Assembly (NCBI GenBank): GCA_013397845.1
Contig: VZTG01007876.1
Span: forward strand, 615,221-679,220
DNA from: Melanocharis versteri
Taxonomy: Eukaryota; Chordata; Aves; Passeriformes; Melanocharitidae
DNA length: 64,000 nucleotides
Direction: 5' to 3'
In this document: positions 12,401 to 23,198 of the stretch, piece after piece
Numbering within the stretch: the first letter of the stretch is position 1
How the letters are laid out: every line of letters begins with the position of its first letter
Notes under the pieces: model-generated
Seen by the model: the letters and a program-made list of their open reading frames with translations, nothing else
Databases searched by the model: none
Told to the model about the DNA's origin: nothing
Made by a program: the position numbers and the translations under genes

Positions 12401-15123
12401 AAGAGTTTTGTTTGGGTTTATCTTGACTTCAGCAGTTTAACTCTGCACTGCTCTGTTTGGTGCCCATCACTCCTCTAAAAGCATCACAACTGTGAGCGGA
12501 GCAGATTTTAAAAGAAATGGTGTAATTTGCAGCTTAGACGTTACTAATCTTTTTAAGGCTAATGTGTTCTGCACAAGAAATAATATTTGGTTGTCTGGAA
12601 CGTTTTGAGCTGCTTAAAATGCCTAATTGTCATTTTGATGAATGTAAAATAGGCATCAGGCAGATAAATGTGGTCCACAGTGAATTGGAATTACAAATGG
12701 TAATACTTCCTAGCACTGCTCTGCAGGAAATGTGAATTTTAATAATTATTTTACTTTAAAAGACATTGTTTTGCACAAGAAAAGTTCTCCTTATCTGCAT
12801 GAACTTCAGACTGCTGAGCAAAGCAGCATGGCTGGAGTTTTCCTTGAAGGACAAAGCAGACCCTCCATTAACAACCCTCATGGGGACACAGCTTGGTCTG
12901 TGGTCACCTGGTTCTAGGACACAGATTCTGTACTTAAAGATGTTTCTGTCACACGAGACAGCTGCCTCCTTGAGTCTCTTCAGCTCCTGTAGTTTATTTC
13001 TTCATTATCTTTAAAACTAGAGTTTGTTGGTGGCTAGTGATGACTCTAGTCAAATGTGACACAAATCCCAAATTATTGTGTATTAATGGCATACTGACTG
13101 TACACTGTTAGTGCAACATCCAGGCCTAAATAAACAACAAGAAAACTTACATTCCCAAAAAAGACAAATATATAGGGAAAAAGCTTCAACAAGAACTCTC
13201 AACTCCCCCTTGAATTCACATATTTTGGAAACCAGTCCAATTTTCCCCCAACCCCAATGTCAGTAAGAGTTTTAGGGATTACACTAAATACTATTTTTCA
13301 TTTATAACAGCCGCTCTCTTTACAGTTCCACAATAACATAGCTTCTAGATTGTACTTGTATCTTTGTCTATCTTCCCTCCCAGCTTCAATTTATTTCCAT
13401 CCTTGTTACAAATATCTGCAAGCCAGAAGCAGTGTTTGGGAGCTGGCCTGACTAGGCTGCTTTTTATTATCTAGCAAAACTGGTAAAAGATGTGAGGATG
13501 TGTTTAATTCCCAAAAGTATTCCGTCACTTTTCCTGTTTTCAAAAGAAAAAGTGACAAATTCTTGCTTCTCAAGGGAAAGGTGGATTGGGAAGTAAAGAT
13601 TTCCATGAAAAGCACACCATTCTCTCTCTGCACCATTAGAGTCCATGTTTATCAGGAATGCATCTATATATTTTGCCAAAGAATATTGTAAGTAAAAGTT
13701 TATCGATTTCTGGAAAGCACAGACTATGAAAGAAGCTGCTGCACTTCTTTTTGCTAAAGACATCTGATGTTCAGAAGGTAAAGGATAATCAATTAGAATT
13801 CCAGGCATTTTCTGCACCTGCTGCCTCTGGCCTCAGTCCCAGGATACAAGAACTGAAATCGTCCCTAACAGCGCAGCCTGACAGCAGCGGGGACGAGCCC
13901 CACTCGTCACTTACACAACATCTCTCTCTGTAATGAACCATTTTAAAGGATATTCCTGCACGCTGGGGTTCCTCTCTAGCGTGGCTCCAGGTGCACAGGG
14001 CCACAGGAGCAGGCCTGACAGAGCTGCACTGACTCCAGCATTTGGCTGGAAAAATCACATGGGTGGAAATTGGGATAAAGCTCCGGCTCTGCTGGGCTGT
14101 GCTTGGTGCTCAACTACAGCCACAGAGCCTCTCCTGCAGGAGCAGAAACTCCAGGAGTGCTCCTGTGTGTGTTTGCTCCCCAGATCAGCACCTGAAAATC
14201 CCTCTCACTGCAGATCAAAGATGATAGGATAGACAAATAGCCCATTTAGATATTTTCAGGTGTGTCTCTCTATATATTATCACCACTTTCTTGGAAAATT
14301 GTAGCTCAGATAAATGTAAGCCAGGCTCCTTCTGGAAGAACACGCTCTGAAATATATTTCTGGTGCTGATTATAAGCTAAGAATAATTTGTTTTTAAAAA
14401 ATTCTCAGCAAGAACATATCCAATCTTTATCATGATATGAAAAAACATTATGATTTTCAGCTTGGTATTATTTTTATGAGTTCCATTCTTTCTTAATAGA
14501 AACTTGAATAAAATCCGGTCTGGCCAAACCTCTCTATTTTATTTCTTTTATTGTAACCATTAAATCAGCTTTCATTTCATTACTCTAATTGTGCCTGGGA
14601 GCAGCAACTGCCACCTTAAGGCACATAACCTAATTTAAAATGCTCACAGCTCATTCCACCTTAAAATATATTGCAGTACTTAGGTTCAGCACAGCAGGTC
14701 AAGCTATACAACAGCACTCTTGTGATCAGAGGACTTTTTGGCAGTTAAATCAGGAGAAAGACTGAGGCAATGTAAAAAAAAAGAGTAACATTTCTCTTGC
14801 TTAAAAGATACACAGTAGTTGACATAACCATTTTTTATTTGTACCTTAAGTGTCTCCAGAGGATTCTTATTTAGGTAGAGATTTCTCACATAAGGAGTAT
14901 TTCTTGGCACAGCACACAAACCTCTAATTCACTTGGATGATTTTTACTGTGGGGATTATACATGTAAAGAGCCACCTTGCTGGGCTGTGAGGGGAAAATC
15001 CATAATGATGATGTATTTATCTGTTTGTGCTACTTGTGTGGGCCTTTCTCCCATTGTTTCTGACTGTTCTCAGTCTTTATCTCTTCCACGTCCTCCTGTA
15101 AACTGCATATTCCCTCTGTTTTA
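9486..15123. other. Unique AT-rich gene-free stretch
   Basis: No gene or interspersed repeat is recognised. The segment is largely AT-rich unique DNA. The part at about 12521-12720 is free of simple repeats and contains homeobox-type TAATTG cores, so it is flagged as a possible conserved noncoding element. The open frames at 13467-13817 (-, 116 codons) and 13933-14232 (+, 99 codons) have no domain features. Confidence 0.55.
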
Positions 15124-15235
15124 TTGATGGGGAAGTGAGACACAGAAGAATTAAACAACTTCCTAACATTACAGGGGTGCAAAGACAGAGCTGGCATTTA
15201 AATGTAGGTCTCCTGCTTCCCAGGTGAGTGCTCCA
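15124..15235 (-). mobile_element. MIR-type SINE remnant (CORE-SINE)
   Basis: Read on the + strand, this piece follows the reverse complement of the MIR consensus as I know it. It has a GATGGGGAA start, then GTGAGACACAGA, a diverged AATTAAACAACTT block, AGACAGAGCTGGCATT, and finally GTAGGTCTCCTGCTTCCCA and GTGAGTGCTC. The order and spacing of these blocks match the central MIR core and its 5' side. The element is therefore on the - strand and lacks both the promoter-like 5' end and the 3' tail. Divergence is high, as expected for an ancient amniote SINE. I am fairly sure of the superfamily but not of the subfamily. Confidence 0.7.
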
Positions 15236-16613
15236 TGTAAAAGGTGCCTCACGTTCCCTACAGCATCATTTCTAAGAGACTTTCCTCTGGCTGAGGGATC
15301 TCAGCCCCTGTAAACCAGGCCATAAGTTAAATACTCTGCTTGAGGGGACATGGGGCAGATCTTCATTAGCAGGAAGTCTAATTACAAACCTGATTTGTTG
15401 TAAGGTGCAATTAAGGGGTAAAACAACATTTCCAGTCTTGAACATTCAGGAAAAGCCCAGGAGCACATCTCACCCACCTGAAATCTCAGCCTACAAAGCT
15501 CTGTACCCCAGTGCCTGGTCCCTACTGGACCAAAAGGAGCCAAAAAGAGACAAATCCACGAGGAGACTCAGGATTTGTGTGGGGTGCAAGGTCCAAGGGA
15601 ATTCAGTACAAGCAGCTAATAAATATCTGTAACCTGACTGCTTGCTTTGGAGGGAGGAGGGATGTTTTCCTTTGTCTTGCAGTGAACCAGGCTGACAGGA
15701 AATAACTCCCACTCTGCTCGGAAGGCAGCAGCTGAGGAGCTGCTCATTGCATGAGCTGAACAGACTCCAATTGCACCTAAAACCAGAGGCACTGATAAAG
15801 AACCAAGCAGTCCCTGGACTGGACATAAACAATGAATGGATCCTTTTCACTTATGAAGCTGTTTTGGATATGAGTGAGAAAGAGATGCATCAGTGGATCT
15901 TGACCAAAAACCATAATAATCCTGCTTTGACATGTTCTGTGGTGTGACATCTGCACAAGTACTTGCATAAACACGTATTTACATTTCTAGATATTTCTTT
16001 ATATTTCTAGATACACACATGCCCCACCCATCTATGGAACAGATTCTCAGGACAAGTGCTCATCTGTTCAAATACGTATTTAAAAAAAGGCAAAATACAA
16101 ATTTTAAAACTTCCTCAAACCTTTCTTTTGCAGATATTTTTAAACAAGTTTTTCCCCTTCAAACAAATCAACATATTTAAAAAATTCTTCAGTTGACGTG
16201 TCATTGATGAAATACTCCAGGCTGGGGAACTTCACTATGTGATAAGAATGACTTAGCTGTGAGCTGAGGCATCCCAAAATGACAGTTTTCAGAAAACCCT
16301 GATTCTGTTTTCATAATGTAAATGAGATGATTGAGTGGCATATGGTTATCCTGTTGTTATGACATAGCCGTGTGTATTTTCTCTGCATCAATAAAATTAG
16401 AACTCGAAAAAAGCACTCATTTAAACTGGAGCATGAGCGAAGCCCTAATTTAAACCCATCACAGATATAATGTGCAGAGATACAGATTTACACATGCATA
16501 AACTTCATCCACATTACTGCTGACATCAAGCTGCTACAGAGGTAAGGACACCACACGTCACCGGGGAGCCACAGTTATTCCACCCGCCCAGCTGATTTAT
16601 TAAAATATGGATA
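15236..16613. other. Unique sequence between the MIR and the LTR
   Basis: No gene is seen. The open frame at 15491-15850 (-, 119 codons) overlaps other frames and has no family signature. The part at about 16190-16420 is compact unique sequence free of simple repeats, with a TGTAAATGAGATGA word, and is a possible conserved element. The last 60 bases before the LTR carry three CpGs (16556-16586), more than usual for this window. Confidence 0.5.
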
Positions 16614-16678
16614 TGGATCTAATATCGATGTCCAACTAAGACAAAGACCCTCTAACTCAGTGAGTTAGAAAGTGTGTG

Positions 16679-16684
16679 TTTATT
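16679..16684 (-). terminator. LTR polyadenylation signal AATAAA
   Basis: A canonical AATAAA on the - strand inside the LTR, followed on that strand by a CACACACTTTC stretch and the CTAACTCA palindrome. Its position about 70 bases after the TATA-like box fits a compact R region. It is one of the two main reasons for calling the element an LTR. Chance AATAAA words are common in AT-rich DNA, so the spacing matters more than the word itself. Confidence 0.6.
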
Positions 16685-16752
16685 TCAGCGCGGGGCTTCG
16701 TGTGGGATAGTACCCTGACCCGCAGAAGCAAAGCACAAGCCAACACAAAGTT

Positions 16753-16760
16753 CTTTTATC
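16753..16760 (-). promoter_or_regulatory. TATA-like box of the LTR promoter
   Basis: On the - strand this reads GATAAAAG, a common retroviral TATA variant. Transcription would be expected to start about 25-30 bases downstream, near 16725, and to run towards lower coordinates. The box appears undamaged, so the LTR could still act as a promoter on the - strand, but nothing in the sequence shows that it does. Confidence 0.5.
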
Positions 16761-16971
16761 TGCAAGAGTTCTGAATATTCAAAATACAAATGCACATTTA
16801 TCACATAGACGCCACCCATGCCCCGCTTCGTATGGTAATTAGCTAAAAGATCATTAAGCATGCGTAGTTGGTTCCTAGATTTGAGTCGGTGGTCCCGAAA
16901 TTTGGGGAGAGGTCTGGAAAGATGAAGTCAATCTTGTCTTCCTCGTTCTGACCTTTCTACCTTTCTGGTTT

Positions 16972-16991
16972 TTAACAATACATATTGTTAA
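16972..16991. repeat. 20-base inverted repeat inside or at the end of the LTR
   Basis: TTAACAATA and TATTGTTAA are perfectly complementary 9-base arms separated by two bases. The motif lies where the CpG-containing LTR core gives way to AT-rich sequence. It may mark the true LTR terminus (TGT...ACA) or simply be an internal palindrome of a longer U3. Confidence 0.7.
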
Positions 16992-17372
16992 ATATGTACT
17001 GGGGAACTTTCAGTTCTTCTTTCTCCTCATTACTCTTGAATAGTAATTGTTTAAGTTTCTTTAGATCTTTTAACTAGTAAAGCCTGTTTCTTATTACAAG
17101 TGCAGCTGAATAAACTTAACATGACAGGCTATCAGATATTTTTATTCTCAATCTTATTCTAAGCTTAACTCCTTAGCTAATTATTAACTTTCTTAATTAA
17201 TTCCAGCTGGGTTTGCTTATTAAATCTATTCTAGCTAATTTCAGCAAAGCTAGCCTTTGACTAAAATCCTAATATTTTAAATGTTTAAAACTCTATGCTT
17301 CAAAGCTGCTGCCCCAGGATCAGGTCATGGTCTCCACCTTCTACTCAGTGCAGGAAGGTGAAGCCTTCCACA

Positions 17373-20300
17373 GTATGGCATCATTTTATTTGAATTCCTG
17401 ATTATTACGAGCCTGACTCTCAATTGTTGTTTTTTAGTCTTTGAATTGTTTTTCACAATAGTGCCAAATTTGGTGAAAATACTTTCAGTGCTCTCCCTCG
17501 ACTATTTTTGATCCTGCTTGCACATCTTTTGATGGATATTTAATTATTTTTACAAAGCGCAATAGCCCAGGTAACAAGGACATGAACCTGTTGCCTCTCT
17601 AGGTGCTTCAGGGTCAGAGGTTCTAAAACCTGCTCCAACTCTTCCGTGTCCACACCACTGCTGTAATTTTGCAGTCCAGAGGAGGGACAGGGGCATCTCC
17701 TGCCTCCTTTTTGTCTGTGTGCTCAATAAATACAATTTTGACAGAGAGTTGCAGCACTAAAACCAGTGGATCATTAATTTTTGAGTATCTTCCCTAGATA
17801 CTTTATCTGAGCAGCTCTGGAGCAGAACACAAACACCTAATCCATGAGGATTAATTTTTACCACAGAGATTACATACGGTAAAATGTGTCATGTAAAATC
17901 TTTGCTATGCCCTGGTGGGATCAGGGCATTGGAGAGAATGCTTGTTTTGAGAGTTGTTGGAATATAAGTGAGAAATAAAATTACATGAAGAGGCAGATGA
18001 GCACGAAGGCTTTTAGTCCACGTTTGGGCAGAACTGGCAATCACTCAGGAACTGCTGATGGCTCCTGTGATGCAGTAACTTTTTTGTGCATATTGGCAGC
18101 TTCCTTCTAAACTCAGCTTTGTAACCCAAGTCTCCAGCACGTTTAGAATTGCAGATGTGTGCTCTGAGAATTTGCAGTGTTTGCCAGAAAGACACTATAT
18201 GATATTAGCACAGTTGGTTCTGAATTTTAAACCCAAATCTGATGTTCTATGACTCACAGCCTCAGGAAAGAATTAGATGAATATCTCACAAGGGGAGAGA
18301 CACTGCCTGAATATCTCTATAGAGGAGATATGCTGAATAATAACCATTATCTCCATATGACAAGCTACCATTCTATTTAGGATCTGCTGTGCTGCTATAC
18401 AAGCAGAGAATGCCACACAGATAGTCATATCTGAATTATCTTTAATATACCTAGAGTGCCAGAAATCAATGGGACTGCAGCAGCACAGACCTCACTCATT
18501 GCTTTTTCTTTCAGTTCATGTCCAGGACGCCTCACTGACACCCCTGGACAGTCCACTCTGAAATCCAGGCTGGCCCAGCACTTCCAGAGTTGCCACATAA
18601 AAGCTATCCCAGGCATCCTGCTTGTGCTGTAATCACACCTCTGGCCACAGCACTGAATCACCTCCAATTAGGTACCACACAATAAACCAGCACTTGAAAT
18701 ACACAGGGTATTTACCAGAGCCTCAAGATAGCTGGCCTTTAATTTAGATAACCAGCACTTAATTTCCATGTACATCTCTCTTGTAACAAAGTCCCTCACG
18801 GCACCTAAAAACAATTGGTACAATGTGAATCTGCTCCCAGGGAGATCTGAGAGGAATTTCTGTAAATAAAAATATTTACTACACCTGGTACTGAAAAGTC
18901 TGGGTCATCTCATAGACTGGTTGTTATCAAACCTAGAGTGACCTTATTTTCAGGGTTTCCAGATTCCATCATGTGCTAGGATTCCTAGGATTTGCACTGG
19001 GTATTCCTCTCTCTTCCAGGACTCAGGAGCACAATAGTTGGCTTCAAGAACTTTAAGTAAACTGTGTCCAAAGAATTATAAAACAGGAGTGAACAACAGC
19101 TTGTGGCATTGCGAGACTCGTGGTCCCATGTAAGTCAATCTGCTCCAAGCATCTCCATTATAATTCTTTTTGAAAGGCCCAATAAATGCTCGTATAAACT
19201 GATTATAAATCATGAATCCTTTAATGACTTACGAGAGGACACTGCTTTGCATGGGGAGGAGGTGCACTTCCATTTGGCTGACTTTACTGCCTAACTAGGC
19301 TCACATCTGGAACAGCAGGATTTATGGCACCTTCAGGCCATAATTCTGTGAAAGTAACTTGGAAACAGCTCCTTTTGTGCACCTCTAGGAGATGCAGCTC
19401 AAGAGTAGCTGGGTTGCTCCTCTGACTGGTCAAGTATTTTTCATTTATTTTTTACAGAGAAAACCTCATGGCATCGTCCTCAAATGTCCTGAAGTTCAGC
19501 AGCAGGACATAATGGCAAATATCAATATTCAAATAACACATAATTCACTGTATTTAACACAATAACACCCCAAAATCTTAAAAGAAATTGAATACTCACT
19601 GTACCCTGGTGCTACAGAAATACACAGTGTCAGGTTCCTTGTTCTGAAGAGGTTTTGTGTTCAATAACCCAAAAGGCCAGAGACTGGAAGAGAAAACATG
19701 GGTTAGTTTGTGTTTGGTGGATTTTAGGGATGGCGTGGTGTTTCAGCATTACTTACCTCTTACTTCCTCCCTTCTTTCCACTCCTTTATCCCATTTTATT
19801 ATTGGATTCATGGTGAATCTCTGGCATAATCTTTGTGAACAGGAGAAGGACAATACTGGAACATTCACTCACTTGCCCTCCAATTTCTGATCACAATTAT
19901 TGTGAGAAGAGAGGGAGCTGCAATAGAAATGGGTGAGTTTTAACAAATATCCGGCATTTCTGGCTCTGTACTTTTACATCCCTGGTACCATTTCTAGACC
20001 ATACCCAGGAGGAGTTTGTGTGCTAATGCTTGCAGATTTGGCTCGTGAAAAGTGCCTCCATAAATAGAATTATCCTTTAAACATCAGTCTCTTTCCTTCC
20101 CTGCTGAGCAGCATCTTTCATTTTTCACAAGGTGCAAAAAGAACCTACTGATGATAACGTCCTTTAGCTCCTCTAGAAAAAGAAACTCTTAAGCCCCTCC
20201 AGCAAAACATGTCCCTATTTAATGAGTAACTGAATAAATGCAAATTCCATGGAGCTTTGCTTAATGGGGCAAGCAAGTACTTCAGTTCAAAGTTGAAGAA

Positions 20301-23180
20301 ATCATGGATGCTATCTTAGAAAGGCTCCTTTCCCCTGAAGTTCAGCTCTGCACACAATCAAGGAAATAAAACCAGCTGTAAAAGATATACACAGATTTAA
20401 AAAAAAAACCCCAAGCCTCTCAAAATTTAAGATGTAACCAACTATTCTCAGATATGTATATAGATAAAGTCATTTTTAACTAAATGGTGAGAAAAACATG
20501 ACTTTTCATCAAAAACTAGGCAGGTGTGGAACCCCTGAGTACAGCAGTGCAGATTATCACGCTTTGCAGGCTTTTCCAGTCCAAGACAAACCACAGCAAA
20601 GCCTTCATGCCTCAGGTATTAAACTTCCAGAAAAGCTTTTGTTTCCTCCCTGCTGCTCACCTAAACAGAATGATTGGTAAACATCTGCAAAGGCACTGCT
20701 CGTTCCCTTTACAGCCCTCCTTAATCTCCAGTGCCGTAATGGGCCCACAAAAACAGTGACAGCTTGAATTGGACAGCTCAGGATCGACACTGCTGCATTA
20801 CATCTTAAGAAATATTGTCTCCCGGGCTATTCAAACTCCTTCATAAGCAGCTGTGGTCTTTTTCTTCCCCCAAGAATGCCAGATTTAGGGAGAAAAGACT
20901 GGATTTTTTTTTTAAACTACAGTTCTTCAGTACAAAGCACCCGAAACGTGAAAACAGCAGCAGCACCACCTCCAAACCTCTCATTTCTTGCTGCTCTGTC
21001 AGATCTGAGAAGTTGTGAGGAGTTTCTCTCCTGCATTTAGAGGACAACCCCAAAAGCACGAACAACACCCATGGTCTACAATGGGTGCCAAATGGCAACA
21101 TTCAAATCCACTTTCTTCCAATATTATTCCTTGTGTGGGATCTCAGATATTATTTTGAGGCTCAAGGCAGAAGTTTCAGGGCCCAGAGAATATAAAATGT
21201 GTAATAGAGAGCTCTCCAGAGAAGTGTGGCTTCTGGAGCAAGCAGAAAACATGAACCTAAACATTTCTAAGGGACAAAACTAATGGTGATGAAGTGGTAA
21301 CAAGATTTAGTTGGATAGAACTAATTACTCTTGGTAGGGGATGAGAGCAAGGGCTCACTTTGGCAATAAGTGAACTCACTGAGAGCAAGAACAAGTAATA
21401 AGCCTAAATATCGGCTTGGTTAGGGGAAAGATTTTCAAAATTCAATGTGTGGAAGTAATTAGACAGCAAATTAGAATGGGAAAAATGGCACCAAGTCACA
21501 TGGAGATACACTACATAAAAAAAGTAGATTTTCCTTATCCATGACATACACAGTGGACTAAAGCTCCTATTTTCTGATCAATCTCACCTTATCACAAAGA
21601 CATTCATTTTCTAGTCATGAATGGCTAGATTCAATTAAAATACAAGCTCGCCTGTCAATTAAACTGAAACAGAAACTCTCTCGACATTCAGAAGTAAACG
21701 TTAAAAATCACCAAGTACTACCAGAGGTTGCCATACTTAATCTTCACCCACAGGAACGGAATTCTGTTGCTGAATTACTGTAAAATGTAAGTTTTTATTG
21801 CCTTGTTGGGGTTAATTTAAAGAAAGAAAAACATTATAGTCCTTTCAAAAGTCTAAGGGTTTAATTTTTTTTAATCCCAACATCAAATATTGCAATAGCA
21901 GTGCTATGTAGATATGCAAGAATATGATGAGTTATTGGGTGACTTAATAGAGTCACTTGTCATCTACACTTAAAAGCTGCCAATTTTTTATGAAGTTTAC
22001 TTGCTTAACCTGCCATTTCATCCAGTCTCGCAAAGCTTTACTGACACCTCAGCTTAGTTTAGCTTGCTTAAGTGGAACTTTGCTGCATTTAAATTCACCT
22101 GTTCTTGGTTTCAGCCCTTAGCTTACCTCACATCACTGAAAATACAATGAGATACTGGTAATACCCGTGCTCTGAGTATATTTCCTTATGAATTTAGCCT
22201 TGAAGCTGTACTAAAACAACTTTTGAATGTCCCCTGGAGGAAATAAATATTAAAATTTTTTTCTCTCATAATTCCTACGATCCACAGAAAGTGCACTACC
22301 AATAGTGGAGATTCCCAAGCCAAGAGCAGCCCTTGAGTCCCCTGCTGTGTCCCTGAGCTGTGCAGGACCCGTGCCCAGGCTGTGCTGGTGCATTTTTGTG
22401 GCAGGAACTCTTTACCCTGCTCCTGCAGAAGGAATGCTCTTGGCTCAGTCTGCCTGGGATGCTGAGGGAATTCCCTTTAACATAAACAGGGATTGCCAGG
22501 GACGTGCCAGTGGATGTTGGCCTCTCATGGGAAGCTTTTCCCCTCAAACAGCATGAGGTTATTGGAACTTTACTAGGATTTCTCAGCTGTCAGGAAGCAG
22601 AGCTACAATTCCCTTGTTAGGTTAGTGCTAACAGACACACAAGGGGCCTGGGAAGCAGAGTGATCTTGAACTGCTCTGAGCCTGTGATCACCAGGCTTTG
22701 GGCTTGTGCCTTGTGCCTTTTTCAAAAGCAGACCACCAAAAAGGTCACTTCCCAGCTGCCTCTTTTTCGTTAGTTTTGCATTTAGCAGGATTGTTCTTTA
22801 TTCCTTCCATTCTTCTATTGATCCGGGGGGAGAGCAGGCACAGAGGGAAAATGACAAATAGGCTGCATTTGTCCCTTCCCTTCTGTCATTTGTTTCACGG
22901 GTAAGTGAGTAGAAATGAAGACAGCATGTTCCACGCCGAGTGCTGAGAGCACAGAATATGGCCTCCAGCTAGAGCACAAATAATTTCTATGCATGATGAA
23001 TCCTTTCAATAACAAGGGCCCTGCTAATGCAGGATCAAATCACAGTCATTAGCTCTTGGCACTGCTCTTAAAATGATATAGAAATCCAAGCTGCATCCAG
23101 CCATGCTCCTGTAGCACACGCACTAGCCAGGATTTCAGCTGGCAATTTACTTTTCTCATCAATGTGCTGGTGGAATTACC
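17373..23180. other. Unique gene-free stretch
   Basis: No gene is recognised. The sequence is AT-rich and largely unique, with scattered short A runs (for example 20400-20408). Open frames are all under 90 codons and mostly paired with overlapping frames on the other strand. No recognisable CR1, LTR or DNA-transposon terminus was found. Confidence 0.55.
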
Positions 23181-23198
23181 AAAAAAAAAAAAAAAAAA
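23181..23198. repeat. A18 homopolymer
   Basis: Eighteen consecutive A on the + strand. No AATAAA lies within the 40 bases upstream and no flanking duplication was noticed, so a retroposed poly(A) tail is not well supported. Confidence 0.9.

Larger units (their letters stand above)
16614..17372 (-). mobile_element. Endogenous retrovirus LTR, probably solo
   Basis: On the - strand the core (about 16629-16982) has the order expected of an LTR: a TATA-like box (16753-16760), then AATAAA about 70 bases downstream (16679-16684), then a short U5-like stretch. A hand count gives 12 CpGs in 16621-16980 against none in the next 360 bases. The core also holds an 11-base direct repeat, GCTTCGTGTGG/GCTTCGTATGG (16695 and 16825), and the palindrome CTAACTCAGTGAGTTAG (16652-16668). 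The 5' end is uncertain. It could be near 16982 or, if the AT-rich flank is U3, at 17372, where the - strand begins TGTGGAAGG. No clean target-site duplication was found (ATATGG against GTATGG is an imperfect candidate). No gag, pol or env sequence lies beside it, so it is probably a solo LTR. Confidence 0.7.

Noticed and set aside
23181..23198. A18 as a possible retroposed tail
   Set aside because: No poly(A) signal upstream, no flanking duplication and no recognisable transcript body.
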